Shown one piece after another: positions 53,251 through 64,000 of a stretch of DNA of 64,000 nucleotides. The notes below the pieces were generated by a model. That model was not told the origin of the DNA, searched no databases, and saw only the letters and a list, made by a program, of their open reading frames with translations. The DNA comes from Phytophthora sp. 'mugwort'. Lineage: Eukaryota > Oomycota > Peronosporomycetes > Peronosporales > Peronosporaceae. The stretch is from positions 1,860,001-1,924,000 of the forward strand of contig JAUCEF010000016.1 of NCBI GenBank assembly GCA_033558025.1. Direction: 5' to 3'. The translations under genes were made by a program, and so were the position numbers. Position 1 is the first letter of the stretch; each line of letters opens with the position of its first letter.

Positions 53251-53867
53251 ATGGGCCTCCTGAACCTGCTGCGTAAGCTCAAGAAGGACGACAGCGAGGC
53301 GCGCATCCTCGTGCTGGGACTCGACAATGGCGGCAAGACCACGATCCTCAAGAAGCTCTCGGAGGAGGACATCAGCCATATCATGCCCACGCAGGGCTTT
53401 AATGTCAAGAGCCTGCAGGTCGATGGCTTCAAGCTCAACATGTGGGACATTGGCGGTCAGAAGACCATCCGCCCCTATTGGCGGAACTACTACGAGCAGA
53501 CCGACGCTCTGGTGCGTGCAGTTGATCAATTGGAAACGATGCTGGACTGACTGGTACTGTGACTTTTGGACGGTAGATTTATGTGATCGACAGTGCGGAC
53601 CGCCGTCGTCTCGAGGAGACGGGCATGGAGCTTGTGACGCTGCTGGAGGAGGAGAAGCTCTCCAACGTGCCTATTCTCGTGTTTGCCAACAAGCAAGACC
53701 TGCTCAATGCATTGCCCTCGGGTGAAATCTCGACGGCGCTCAACCTGGCTACGATCCGCGACCGCACGTGGCACATCCAGGCCTGTTCGGCCAAGACGGG
53801 CGAGGGTCTGCAAGAAGGCATGGAGTGGATAGTCAACACAATGAGCACCGGACGGGAGGCCAAGTAA
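53251..53867 (+). CDS. ARL3: ARL3, ADP-ribosylation factor-like small GTPase
   Basis: 183 residues in two exons, 53251-53511 and 53577-53867, with a 65-base intron (GTGCGTGC...GGTAG). The joined sequence passes from YYEQTDAL to IYVIDSAD as in ARL3 of other eukaryotes. MGLL gives Gly2, as in the Arf/Arl family. P-loop GLDNGGKT (23-30), switch I threonine in PTQGFN, WDIGGQ (65-70, switch II), NKQD and SAKTG (guanine binding) are all present. The length equals the animal protein (182). ARL3 releases lipid-modified cargo from carriers at cilia and flagella, which suits an organism with flagellate zoospores. It lies 328 bases from the convergent succinyl-CoA synthetase gene. Confidence 0.93.
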
Positions 53868-54195
53868 GATTGAAACTCGGGGTCGGACCAAACGAAGCTC
53901 TTTCAATCGCGCTTGTTGATCAAAACAGTGCAACGTCTTCGGTCCGATTCATTATCAACCACGCTTAACACTGCAGATAGGCATGAGCGACCAGCAACCT
54001 ATTGCCCGCATACTTTCCCTACGACTATCTGTAAGATATCAACACAACTACCTTTGAACGATGATAACACGAGCGTGTTTAAATTTTGGCATGTGCACCT
54101 ACGCACTCAACGACTTTTATTAGTGGTTTTGTTTTGTGTCGAGCATTTCGGGTGTCTTTCACCTGAGTAAACCCTGGTGCTACTTAGGCATCCGC
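53868..54195. other. convergent intergenic region
   Basis: 3' ends of ARL3 and the succinyl-CoA synthetase gene face each other here. No gene seen. Confidence 0.6.
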
Positions 54196-55671
54196 TTACG
54201 CCTCAAACTCCACGCCAATCTTCACCTTTTCCGCCTGTGCGACGATATCGGCGATTTTGACGGCCTTCTCGGCAGCGTCCTCCAGGTCGTTGGCCACAAT
54301 CATCTTAATGCCTGACTCGGCGATAATCTTGCGAGCAGGCTCCACATTAGTGCCCTGTAGACGAATGATGACAGGCTTCTTGAGGCCCAGGTCCTTGGCA
54401 GCCGCCACGATACCGGCGGCGATCACATCGCAACGCATGATACCGCCAAAAATGTTCACCAGGATCGACTTGACTTGGTCATCGCCGTCCAGGATCTCGA
54501 AAGCCTTCTTGACCTGCTCCTCGCTGGCACCTCCGCCCACATCCAGGAAGTTAGCGGGCGAGCCGCCGTACAGCGAGATGATATCCATCGTGGCCATGGC
54601 CAGACCGGCACCGTTCACGAGGCAGCCGATGTTACCGTCCAGACCGATGTAGTTGAGGTCGTGGGCACTGGCCTCCACCTCACGCGGGTCCTCTTGGGTC
54701 TTGTCGCGCTTGGCGAAAATGTCCTTGTGGCGGAAGGCGGCGTTGTCGTCGTAGTTGAGCTTGGCGTCGCATGCGAAGATCTCGCCCTCGCGGGTCTCTG
54801 CCAACGGGTTAATCTCTACGAGCGTGGCGTCCACACCGATGAACATGTTGTACAGGTTCTTGATTTGGGTCTCAAGCTTCTTAAGAACTTTACCTTCACC
54901 GCCCAGAGCCTTGGCCAAACGCGTTACCTGTTCGTCCGTTGGGCCCGTGGAGATGTCGACGTTTTCCTTGAAAATAAGCTCGGGCGTAGCCTCGGCCACG
55001 TCCTCAATAGAGGTTCCGCCGGCGGGCGAGGCCACCATGACGGGGCCCTGCGAGGCGCGGTCCATAAGGATCGAAAAGTACATCTCACGGCGCATCCAGA
55101 CGCGCTCCATAAGGAAGACCTTGGCCACCTCAATGCCCTTCTCGCCCGTCTGCTTAGTCACGAGCGTCTCGCCCAGCATCTTCTTGGCGAACTCTTCGGC
55201 CTGCTCGGGCTTGGTGCACATGTGCACACCGCCCTTGAAGCCGTTCTTGAACGTACCCAGGCCGCGACCGCCTGTGAGCGCCTGTGCCTTGATCACGACG
55301 TCCACGCCCTCTGCGTTGTCACCGCCATATTCACACAAAAGATATTTCTGTTAAACCAAATGCTCTTCGTCTATGCACGAAGCGGCAACAGCATTGGAGA
55401 AGAAGGAATAGATCTTGCCCTCCTCTCATCTGCTGTGTAGTTCTTCAATGAATAAACGACTACAAGACGCACCACGGTCACCGCGGATCTTGCTGAACGC
55501 GGCCTTGGCCTCGGACGGGGTGTCGGCCGGGATGCCCTGGGGCGTGGCGACGCCGTAGCCCTTCATGATCTCGAGCGACTGAAACTCGTGCAGATTGAGG
55601 CGGCGCACCTGCGCGCTCTGACGAGCCGGTAGAGACATGAGCTTGTGGTTACGCAGCACGCGGCCGAACAT
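54196..55671 (-). CDS. SUCLA2: succinyl-CoA synthetase (ADP-forming) beta subunit, mitochondrial
   Basis: About 437 residues in two exons: 55473-55671 and 54196-55310. The 162-base intron starts GTGCGTCTTG and ends ACAACGCAG, joining KIRGDR to EGVDVVIKAQ in phase. The N-terminus (MFGRVLRNHKLMSLPARQS) is basic and Ser-rich, like a mitochondrial targeting peptide. The ATP-grasp domain starts LNLHEFQSLEIMKGYGVATP; GGRGLGTF is the nucleotide loop, and VEINPLAET and KLNYDDNAAFR bind metal. The ligase domain has NGAGLAMATMDIISLYGG and NIFGGIMRCDVIA. The enzyme makes ATP from succinyl-CoA in the citric acid cycle, together with an alpha subunit not present here. An acceptor 30 bases upstream (AACAG) would put the join out of phase, so I prefer GCAG. 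Confidence 0.93.
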
Positions 55672-55712
55672 GATGGAGACTTGGTGACTGACGTGCGAGT
55701 GGCTGAAGGCGT

Positions 55713-55727
55713 CTCGGGAAATGATAC
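55713..55727 (-). promoter_or_regulatory. possible initiator-like element
   Basis: TATCATTTCCCGAGA on the minus strand, about 45 bases before the synthetase ATG, partly matches the oomycete transcription initiator (TCATTYYNC core). This rests on motif similarity only. Confidence 0.3.
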
Positions 55728-57179
55728 GGAGCTCCAGAGCCTCACAGAAGCCGGGGTGTACCGTATTTGCGCCGATTTGAGCGCGGCTCGGCAGTCGAAC
55801 GTCCGGGAAAACATCCGTGGACCTTCCCCGCGATAGCATATGCTATTTTGCGGAGCGGTGGCGGCATGAGTGAACCACTGGAAACGCAGATTGTGCGCAT
55901 TGGGTAATAATCACGATGAAAATCGTGGATTGGTTGAAATACCTTGCGATTTCAAAGTTGCATCTGACCCATCTTCAAGTCGGTACGTACATAAACGGCA
56001 CATCAAATGTTAAACGTTGGCAACGCATCGCCGTCACTGCGATTGCCGTTGCTGCGTTGGCATTGACTTGAGTCTTATTGTTCGGGTGTGGAAGTGCTTT
56101 AGCATTAGGGGCCCGCGCAGTAGACAGCGCTCCCAGGAGGTGGATTCTGCAGGTTTAGTTTCTCGCGGTAGCACGCTACCGCTACTAGCCAGAGGGTGCC
56201 ACGTTTTGGACCTCAAACATTGCGACGCGCTGCAAAGCGAGATCAGCATCATCGGTATGGGTGACCCTCCCCGTGCCTTGAAGCAGTGGGGAGGATAATT
56301 GCTGAGAGACCTACGTCCGCTTTAAAGAGGCATGAGAGCATGCTTGCCTTCTTCCCTTCTCCAAGATGTGTCCTCTCTAAGGAAATATGCGACGAGGCAT
56401 CCGAAAAGCTGAAGAGGGAGCGCAAACTTCAGTTATTGCTCTTTGGCATCGTTAGCTGCGGTAACTATGTATAATACTTAGTAATTGCAAGTACACAGTA
56501 GTCGGGCAGTACTGACGATAAGAAAGCGTGTTCAATTCTTCGGTAAGTATGGACATTAGTGACCTGCCTTCACGCACGCAGACCAAATTCCTCACTGAGA
56601 AAAAAAATGGTATTGCTCAAAGATCAATTGTGCTCGATGTTCGTGAACCAGATTTTGTGAACCACATATTTTTTTTATGGCCCCGTTCTTTAGTGTAAAT
56701 TCTTGTTCCAGTTTTGATGGAGTTGACGTCTTCACATGCCGTGTCATGTTTCACCCTTTTTCACATTCGACGACGGATAAAAAGCGTATTGTGCTGCCAT
56801 AACCGTAATTCTAAGTACTTAGTAGCTTCGCTTGCAACATGGGTTCGTGTTTATTGGCTGCACAGCTTGCAGGGCCTGCAAATGCAACGACTTCGGTAAA
56901 TGCTATTGTTTTAACCAAACACTAAAATGTTTTACTACCTACATTACGCTCATGCACCGAGGTCCACCCTGCATGCATTCCGCGACAGGTAGGATCAGCC
57001 ACCGCTGCAAGCTTCTGCAACTCACGCCGGTGGCTGATCCTAACCACTAGCTGCAACTCAGTCATTTCTTACAACTACATGTAGAATCTGCTGTTTAAAA
57101 AATATTTCGACGTCGCCGTTGCGAATACGGCAAGCCGTACAACTTTGTGTACAATGAGAGGCAGGCAGGAAAGGAGCGA
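55728..57179. other. no firm gene; perfect hairpin
   Basis: Upstream region of the synthetase gene, then A/T-rich spacer. The only feature seen is the hairpin at 56990-57042. Confidence 0.5.
56990..57042. repeat. 15-bp perfect inverted repeat
   Basis: TAGGATCAGCCACCG (56990-57004) and its exact inverted copy (57028-57042) enclose 23 bases containing two CTGCAA words. May be a foldback remnant. Confidence 0.85.
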
Positions 57180-57905
57180 ATGAGATCAACTCTACGCTAC
57201 ACTACATGCTGGACGAGCTGATCCTGCCGATGAAGCCGACCAAATACGCCGACAACTGCGGAGGGCAAAATAAAACAAACTTGTGTTGGTTTTCTTTTGC
57301 TGCTGGTCGTTCGTCTCGAGTGTATTGAAGAGGTCTACTACAAGTTTTTCGTTAAGGGACACACCAAAACTTTGGCCAATGAAAGACACGTTCAGCGACG
57401 AGATTGCTGGACACTGGACCAGTTGACGGCTTCTGTTGAACAGTCGTCTAATGGAAATGAATGCATCTGCGTTTTCGGACGAAAACGACTTTCGTGACTA
57501 CAATTTTATTATAGGGGACATGTACAAGAAAGTCAAGTCAATACAAACGTACCAGCTTTTCAGGATGCGCAGCGAGTCTCCTGATGTGACCGAATGTTGC
57601 GTTATATCCCGAATGATGAGCCTGTCCTGAATGACCTCATGCCTGAGGCGAGTTTATGACAGAGTTCAGGTCGCAAGGACCCCGCGAAGCGACTGCTCAC
57701 TGTGTGCTTGCGAAGGCTGTGTCGAGCGACGATTAATGCTGAAAAGGCAACCCAGATCTATAAATCGATCTGGCAGTACGTTCCCATAGAGTTCCAGAAT
57801 GACATTATATACGCTGCGCCGACTTCAGAACAGGAAAGTATGGCTCGATCGATTAAGAAGGCACGTCGTGAACGCAAGAAGAAAGGTGATGGAACTCAGG
57901 AATAG
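57180..57905 (+). pseudogene. transposon-type protein fragment with DNCGGQNK signature
   Basis: Frames read YMLDELILPMKPTKYADNCG and GQNKTN, then after a shift YYKFFVKGHTKTLANERHVQ, DCWTLDQLTASVEQSS, and RDYNFIIGDMYKKVKSIQTY in the next frame. The D-N-C-G-G-Q-N-K then GHT order matches a domain (DUF7869-like) found in many repeated genes of oomycetes and invertebrates, possibly a DDE-type nuclease. The last part (57702-57905) ends in a basic tail KKARRERKKKGDG. Broken by shifts and stops. Confidence 0.45.
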
Positions 57906-59814
57906 TGTCCGACTAAATGATACTCAATGCCATTCGGTTTAAGTACTTAACGCCGTCTTGAAATGACAGTATCATCGCTGTGTAAACTTAGCGTAACACT
58001 CGGATTTGAGCACGTTCCAGTCCTACCTGGTAATTGGCCACAATGGATTGCATATTTGGGTTCCTCGTCAAACTTTACCCCAAAGTAGTCAATCTAAAAA
58101 AGGAACTTAAAAATAAGTTGAATTTTCAAATATTCAAACTGCCATATCTTGGCGAGAAGTTGCTTTCGATGGCAATGAGTATATGATTAAAAAAGATGGC
58201 GAAGAGTTCTTTCGAATGCAACAGCTTACTGGAAAAACAGTTTTCTGGCTTAGTATCGTTTCGTTTTGTGTTGTAACATATTACGTTGTTCGTGCAATTA
58301 ATTGCCTATACGTCCTAATAACATACAATACCCAATAGTACTCCCTGGAACGCTTTTCGAATAAAACGCTACCTGAAAGGGAGATATTTATCACGAGAAC
58401 CACAAATACCGTGGCTGGCCGTTAATACACAAGAAGATTTCAATACCTACGTATTCACCTGAAGTTCTGCTCTGTTCATCTACGCTTCAACACACTGCAA
58501 AATTCAAGACGCTAAAGCTGAAACAGGAAGCGTATATAGCGACATACAAGTATTCGCTTTGCAAAAATCAGACTCTAGCTCGCATATGATGCCACTATTG
58601 CGTATGCGAGGGCTTACCCGAGTGGTATTCAGAAGGTTTTTGACGGGAAGCTAGTGGAAGCACGTTTAGGCGGTATATGGGCATTATTCATGCAACCGAC
58701 ATGGCTCAATGATATTGGTCCCGTCGTCAAGCTTGGAGATCCTTCACCTTCTCCGGTGTCGCACGGCAAGCGGAAGAGGGTAATAACAATGGTTTGTTAT
58801 GAGATTGATTCCGCAACAAAATCGCGCTTGGGTCGGTGATTGCATTTTGCACCCGGGTGCTTAGTGACTGTGCAAAGAGGACAAAAAAGGGCGGCTAACA
58901 CGAAGTGTGACCCGACACCTCATGCGAAAACACTGCTCGACATGGAGAAGCAGTTCGTGGCCCAGCTAACACTGATGCCAGCATCACCACCGCTGTTTTA
59001 CGTGCTCGATGCTTTTGACTTGAAAATACCGTGTCGTCACATTCAAGCTGTCATTCACCAGGGCAAACAAAAAAAGATAGCACCTTTCCTCACTATGGCG
59101 TGAAGCGGTAATTTTCGCCGAGCATATCGCGGTCCAGCTTTCTGTGAAACATTTAGACAGATTACCATCCGATTGCCGCTGTACTGTGCACTCATAGCAA
59201 TAGCACAAACCAAGCTTCTTTCCCTGTACATCCAAGCTGGTAGTTCAGCCGTCCGTCGAAAAGAAGCTTATGACATAGTACACGACGTGAAAATATAAAA
59301 TGAGGGAGAAGGCACTCGTTGATCGTCAGTCCAGCCAACCTCGACCACCAGTCACTGAATCGTTCGAAAGCGATGATAGCTGCGAGGTAGGAAAATTCTT
59401 CAATGGTCAAGTCAAAGCTGCGGTAGTGACGGCTAGAGGCGACTATCGCTGTGATTAATGGGGTTTGGTCGGCCACCATGTCAAGCGGTGCATCGCTACT
59501 AGCATAGATGTAGAGGAAAATGATGACTCGATCAAACCAGGCGAATATGCGGTTGGTGAATCCCCGTTCATTGCTGCAGTATTTAAGAATTTTACGAGAA
59601 ATGCTCGAGTCAGTACCAATAGGAGATTAGAGAGGTTTCGCAAAGCTACTTGTGGGTGTTATTGACTGGGCAGCCATAACCCTCATCCATAGCCAGGCAT
59701 GCCCACGTTGCTCTTGACTCGTCTAGAACTCCTAGAAGGCTTCTCACACGTTGGTACTTTGGGGTGAGTGAGCTCTCACTTTACATTTAATTCGAAGCTG
59801 CAATTGCATCAGAA
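57906..59814. other. no firm gene
   Basis: Open frames at 58654-58839, 58840-59103, and 59192-59665 (both strands) show no family motif that I can name. Likely transposon debris. Confidence 0.4.
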
Positions 59815-60410
59815 GCTGGCCAAGACGAGGAACTGCACCAGGAGACACCGCAGAGCAAGCGGCGCAAGACCGTGGTACGCTTTACAAATGAGCTCGACCT
59901 CGAGCTCATCCAGGAATTACTAGCCTGAAACCCGTTCGGCGAGGAATACGTCAAAAAGACCCAAGCATGGTCTGATGTTGCTGTAGCAATGTCGGCGGAT
60001 GCTGACAGCCGTAGATGCCGAGAGCGGTGCGGCCAGCTACTAGACGTCTACGAAAGCGAAAGAAAAAGTCAGCCAGAGGAGGAGCGGGCCAAGCGAGGAG
60101 TATACGATGAGGGACCAATTGTTGGCGGAGCTGTTGGAGATACGCGAGGCGGAGGCGTTGATGAGGAGCGACAGAAAGCAGCAAAAAGACGACCAACAGC
60201 AGGACGAAGAGCAAGCCGCTGGCATGCGAGATGCAGGAATGATCGGGATGAATCGTGGCGGGTCGAAAGGCGGATCACAGTAGCAGCAAATATTCGCTTA
60301 CCTGGAGCGGCGAGATGCCCAGGCGCACGAGATCGAGAAACGCAAGATGGCGAACGAGGAGAAGAGACTGCTTTGGAGGAACGTCGTCTTGAACTGCAAG
60401 AGATGTGAAC
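59815..60410 (+). pseudogene. Harbinger-associated Myb-like protein, broken
   Basis: RRKTVVRFTNELDLELIQEL is followed by a stop, then NPFGEEYVKKTQAWSDVAVA, SRRCRERCGQLLDVYESER and, after a shift, a long charged helix (RSDRKQQKDDQQQDEEQAAG, then AHEIEKRKMANEEKRLLW). The trihelix/Myb-like start followed by a coiled tail is typical of the second protein of PIF/Harbinger transposons, which brings the nuclease to DNA. It is convergent with the transposase next to it. Confidence 0.6.
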
Positions 60411-60479
60411 AAAACTTGAGCGAAGCGAACGACTTGCTTTTATTGATGCTCTTAAAGTGATGGTAGCAAAACCTAGTCA

Positions 60480-61420
60480 GTAGTAGCTAGCTGGAGGTAG
60501 TCTTCTAAGCTTGGAGGGCTAATACCAAAGAATCTACTGATTTGATTCGGATTCGAGCAGTTGCGGAAGTTAATGAGAACTATAGGAGAACACCAACTTG
60601 GCAGTCTATTCCAACTGGAGACAGATAAAGCTTTTGGCTTAGTTTTGCATCCAGAAACGGCCAGAGCCGTAAAACACCACCGAATCCCCACTCTACAGCG
60701 ACGCGCACCTTGCTCATTGCTGCATTGAATGATGCTTGACTGCTGTCATCTTTGATCCTTGTAACCGACGTACAATGTTGACTTGATTGGATAAGCAGGG
60801 TCGCCGTAGATGTAGTAAGGCGCTCGGTTGATATCGTTCAAAACCCGAGGTAGCTTGTCTAGCAGACCATTTTTCTTGATCAGGTGGAGTCGTGACGGCG
60901 CCCGATAATTGGCCCATAGAAGCCGATGTACAAACCATGGGGAGCCATCATCACCCTGGTACTTGAGGGCGTGCTTCCGTTTGTGCCATTATAGACCTGA
61001 TGTTGGTAGCGTGAGGGCCGAGCAATTGCTTGAACAGTGCCATCGATGAAACTCACACATTTCGACTCTGGGACGCCCTTCCCAGCAATAGCAGCAGCGT
61101 AATTTCGCTCCGCGTCGCAGTAAGTATCCCACACTCAATCGATAGGAGACCCTTGCATTTGTTGTACACCAAACGCACATGAAATTAAAATCATGCAAAG
61201 GATCGGCCGAGACCGACCAAAGCACGGGGCAAGGTCTCCATAGCGGCCTGGATACGCCATCCGGCGTAGTAGAACGCAAAGTCCCTCGAAGCCTGAAATA
61301 CAGCGCGGTTGGGAAACTTGTAGCGGTCTTCCAACCGAAGCGCGCTGTGAAGGCAATACAAGTCCCTCTTCCAAAAGCGAAAGTTGAAGCGCGTGTATAG
61401 TCACTTAGCGCATTGAAGTT
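60480..61420 (-). pseudogene. PIF/Harbinger transposase (DDE_Tnp_4), broken
   Basis: Minus-strand frames read ISGFEGLCVLLRRMAYPGRY, GDLAPCFGRSRPIL, then AAAIAGKGVPESKCVSFIDG with the first catalytic D. Next are RPSRYQHQVYNGTNGS, MMAPHGLYIGFYGPIIGRRH then DST (second D), and, after a shift, RAPYYIYGDPAYPI. A stop splits the protein at about 61135, and a shift occurs near 60900. Terminal inverted repeats were not found by eye. Confidence 0.75.
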
Positions 61421-62199
61421 GAAGCGAGTGCCGGTAGTAATGCTGCGGGGAACCTCAGCAGTGGTTTAATCTTGAGCAGAGAGTAGAAGCCCTTCTTCTT
61501 GTTGAGAGAGCACACCGAGGACGAGGAGTAAGTTTACAATAGTATTGCTAATTTTAAAAAGTGGTGTAGACCCACAAGTTGCAGGTGCGAAACCTGTTTT
61601 TAGAACTTGATCGAACAGTTCAATGAACCCTCTCTGCACCTCACATCGCTCGTCTCTAATTCCCACAAGTACATCCTGCGAACCTCTCTATTGAACAACA
61701 AAATGCAAAACTTACATGATAGTTCTGTAGAAGATAAAATTTGTCAAGGAATTTTTCTCTTTGCATTCATGTTGATATGCATGAACGGTGAACTTCATCG
61801 TTGAAATTATGTAGGAACGAATCAAGACGGTGTAATGTGAGCTTGTGCCAACAAGTTTGCGATCAGACTCCACGATACTTTGAATAAGATGATATGGCTT
61901 TTAAATTAATAGCATGTCGATCTCATGCAAGCAAAAGGACGTTAAACATTGCTCATGCCCACACACGACAAAACAACTCACCGTGCTGCGTGGTCACTCT
62001 CGCTTCATCCACAGTGCACACCCAGACAATTCATCTCCCTCAGTTAAAGCAGTACTGGGTCTTGTTATCACACCGCACGCTGCCAACTCCCTCGGTGTTA
62101 GCTATATTTACCTGAGCGACAGTGAAGAATCTTTGAATGGATGCATGTTCTTACGGACGGCAAGCAAATATCTTTCTCGTGTTGAAGTATTCGTATGTA
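61421..62199. other. no gene seen
   Basis: A/T-rich spacer between Harbinger and mariner remnants. Confidence 0.5.
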
Positions 62200-63005
62200 T
62201 TAACGACCACGGTGTGTGTGGTCTCTCGTGAAGAATGTGCGCATAGTTGTGGTCTCTGGTGATAGAAATCCAAAACCGGCATACAGTGCCTCGAAAGGCA
62301 GCTCTTCTAGCACCACCTTTACGTTATTCACCAACGCATCCAGTGTGTACTCCCCATGTTCTCTCGGCAGGCCTGTAGTGCATGAAAGACAGCAAGGTCC
62401 AACACGGTTCATGCCAGGACCGTTAGGTGGTTGAAACGCAAGTTCCCGGCGCGCTACCACCGCCTGCCGCCGCACAGCATCGTTGGGTTGGATATGGGGA
62501 TTGAATGTTGTCTTGCTGCACGACGATGCGCTTCCCTTCTTGTGCACTATGAGACTTGGCACAGATAGCTGGGAGCACCTGCTCCTACAGCATCTACCGG
62601 TAAAAGTCTTTGTTGACAGGACCTGCGTAGAGCACCTTTGAGCCAGCAGCACAATCGAGACTGCTTCATCTGGCTGACTGGTGCGTCAAAAACGCCCACA
62701 CCCCGAGCTTGCCATCGAAGAATTCCCCCGTAACGAGGTCGTATCGCTATCTGACAACACCGCCAGCATCATGACGTTGGGAATGTGCCCCTTACGTTTC
62801 AGGCGATGAACGGGCTTGGGTTCATCGGGCAGTAGCACATACCTGCGCTGATCTTATTTAGGTAAAAAAAAAAAAGGTTGCCAATAGACGTGAACAAATT
62901 GTCCATGGCGTAGGAAAGATGTGTTTCAGCACTTACGGGCTCCACGCTAAATGCAACCCTTTTATCCTTGTTGTTGTCCGACAGCATCGGCTTAACGACG
63001 GACAT
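62200..63005 (-). pseudogene. mariner/IS630-like transposase remnant
   Basis: MSVVKPMLSDNNKDKRVAFS at 63005, then FFYLNKISAGMCYCPMNPSP, KRIVVQQDN with an aspartate like the second DDE residue, ELAFQPPNGPGMNRVG (usually NSPDLN, so the last acidic residue is lost) and YTLDALVNNVKVVLEELPFE at 62290-62360. The order is that of the mariner-like elements common in oomycetes. Broken by shifts and stops. Confidence 0.6.
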
Positions 63006-63079
63006 CTACACGCGCAGTCTACCGTCACGAAGGTTCGATCAGACGCCTTGCGGCTGACTGCACCCCTTCTCGCCGAACT

Positions 63080-63290
63080 TCGCTACGCTTCACCTTCTAC
63101 TGCGTTCGCAGACTCCGAGCGAGTTGGATTACCCTCTTTCCGTATGGGATCCCAGGGAAGTGTATGCCACGGTATGTAAGAGGAGATCACCTTCTTGGCG
63201 TACTCCAACATTGAGGCCGGCGCGTTCGCTGGGTTGGTATCTTCTGCAGAATCTGGATCACCACACACAGGAATGTTCATCTAGACGCAG
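63080..63290 (-). pseudogene. possible Crypton-type recombinase fragment
   Basis: ASMLEYAKKVISSYIPWHTL then PWDPIRKEGNPTRSES resembles a segment near the start of oomycete tyrosine-recombinase (Crypton-like) proteins. It ends directly beside the mariner remnant. The assignment is from memory of the motif and not certain. Confidence 0.35.
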
Positions 63291-64000
63291 ATTATTGAGG
63301 CGTGACTTCGAGCAGATTATGCTTGCTGACTGAAGAGAGTGCCTAGAGAAGACATGCCCCACCCTGAGCGCCATGAAGTCGCACAGTATCGACGTATATA
63401 TCTTAGCTCGCGTCATGTATGCTTCAACTGGCACGTTTGTTCGTGTGGCGTGCTATCTTTGCAATTAGGGAGCCAAATGAATCACTCTTTTTGTAGGGGT
63501 GGGTTGCCAATCCCATCAAAAATATAAGGCACTCGTTGCTGCACCCAACTGGAGCACATGGGACGGGACAGGAGGAAGTTATGACACCCAACCGCGCCCT
63601 ACCAGCACCCAACCATGCCCAGTTGTGACCCTCTGACACCCATGTTGCGCCCAACAGAGCACCCAACTCGAGAGAGAGGCGTAAGATATTATATACTATA
63701 CCCGTAAACTTGAAGATGCAAAAGAGCCGGAGCGGCAAAACATTGGTACGTGGCGGCAACGCCAAAGTCTGAAGAGGGGGAGTATTGTGCTGGGTCACGA
63801 GCTTCTATTTCATATTATACAGACATTTGACTCAGCTGTCCTAGTGTCCCTATGGCCAAGGCCCACCGAGATCTAGCGTACCACTCGACACATATAGTTA
63901 GATGCAACATGACCGATTTCACTCACTTAGCTACTGCTACCCCTTCTTATTTCATGCACATGCGTAAGTAGCGGTAGCGCATGCATTGCATAGTCTTCTT
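63291..64000. other. window end; possible retrotransposon 3' edge
   Basis: No gene. GCACCCAACT-like words recur at 63540-63670. AAGAGGGGGAGTATTGTG near 63771-63788 looks like a polypurine tract followed by an LTR start, as in Copia elements, but the partner LTR would lie outside the window. Confidence 0.3.

Noticed and set aside
54475..55440. Long plus-strand open frames across the succinyl-CoA synthetase gene
   Set aside because: They are antisense shadows of a highly conserved G/C-rich gene on the minus strand.

Overview
The window looks like a transposon-rich piece of an oomycete nuclear genome, most likely Phytophthora or a close relative. The evidence is short introns of 64-65 bases with GTGCGT-type donor sites, a secreted AA17-type lytic polysaccharide monooxygenase, a run of TKL-type receptor-like kinases, a broken pectin methylesterase, and decayed copies of Gypsy, Copia, MULE, Tigger/pogo, Tc1, Harbinger and Crypton elements. 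Species assignment is an inference; no rRNA or other marker gene is present.

Layout. 0-6.6 kb: three tandem minus-strand TKL-like membrane kinases; the two downstream ones have lost catalytic residues (pseudokinases) and the third keeps them all. 8.3-8.6 kb: a small spliced one-span membrane protein. 11.1-12.0 kb: the AA17 LPMO. 13.3-32.2 kb: decayed transposons, namely two MULEs, a 5'-truncated Gypsy element extremely rich in GATC, and a second Gypsy element bounded by diverged LTR-like repeats in which the 3' integrase part is inverted.

33-46 kb: the most striking structure, a large interrupted inverted repeat. Two nearly identical arms (34312-37054 and about 43252-45994) each carry an intact copy of the same 317-residue orphan coiled-coil protein, arranged head to head. 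Three TA-flanked pogo-like elements sit in the left arm and centre. One splits the left arm exactly at a TA that is still empty in the right arm. Outside that point the arms differ at very few sites; inside it they are only about 94% identical. The outer breakpoint lies within a Tigger transposase gene. 46.1-48.3 kb: a decayed Crypton (tyrosine-recombinase) element.

48.6-51.9 kb: a tRNA-Arg-like pseudogene, a long hairpin, a Tc1-like element with terminal inverted repeats of about 250 bp, and a pectin methylesterase pseudogene. 53.2-55.7 kb: two conserved housekeeping genes in convergent orientation, ARL3 (small GTPase) and the succinyl-CoA synthetase beta subunit, each with one intron. 57-64 kb: more transposon remains, including a Harbinger transposase and its Myb-like partner.

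The genes that look functional are the three kinase-family genes, the 66-residue membrane protein, the LPMO, the two orphan gene copies, ARL3 and the succinyl-CoA synthetase. The LPMO and the dead pectin methylesterase both point to plant pectin as a substrate, and the kinase cluster points to cell-surface signalling. Family names rest on motif recognition by eye; no database search was run.
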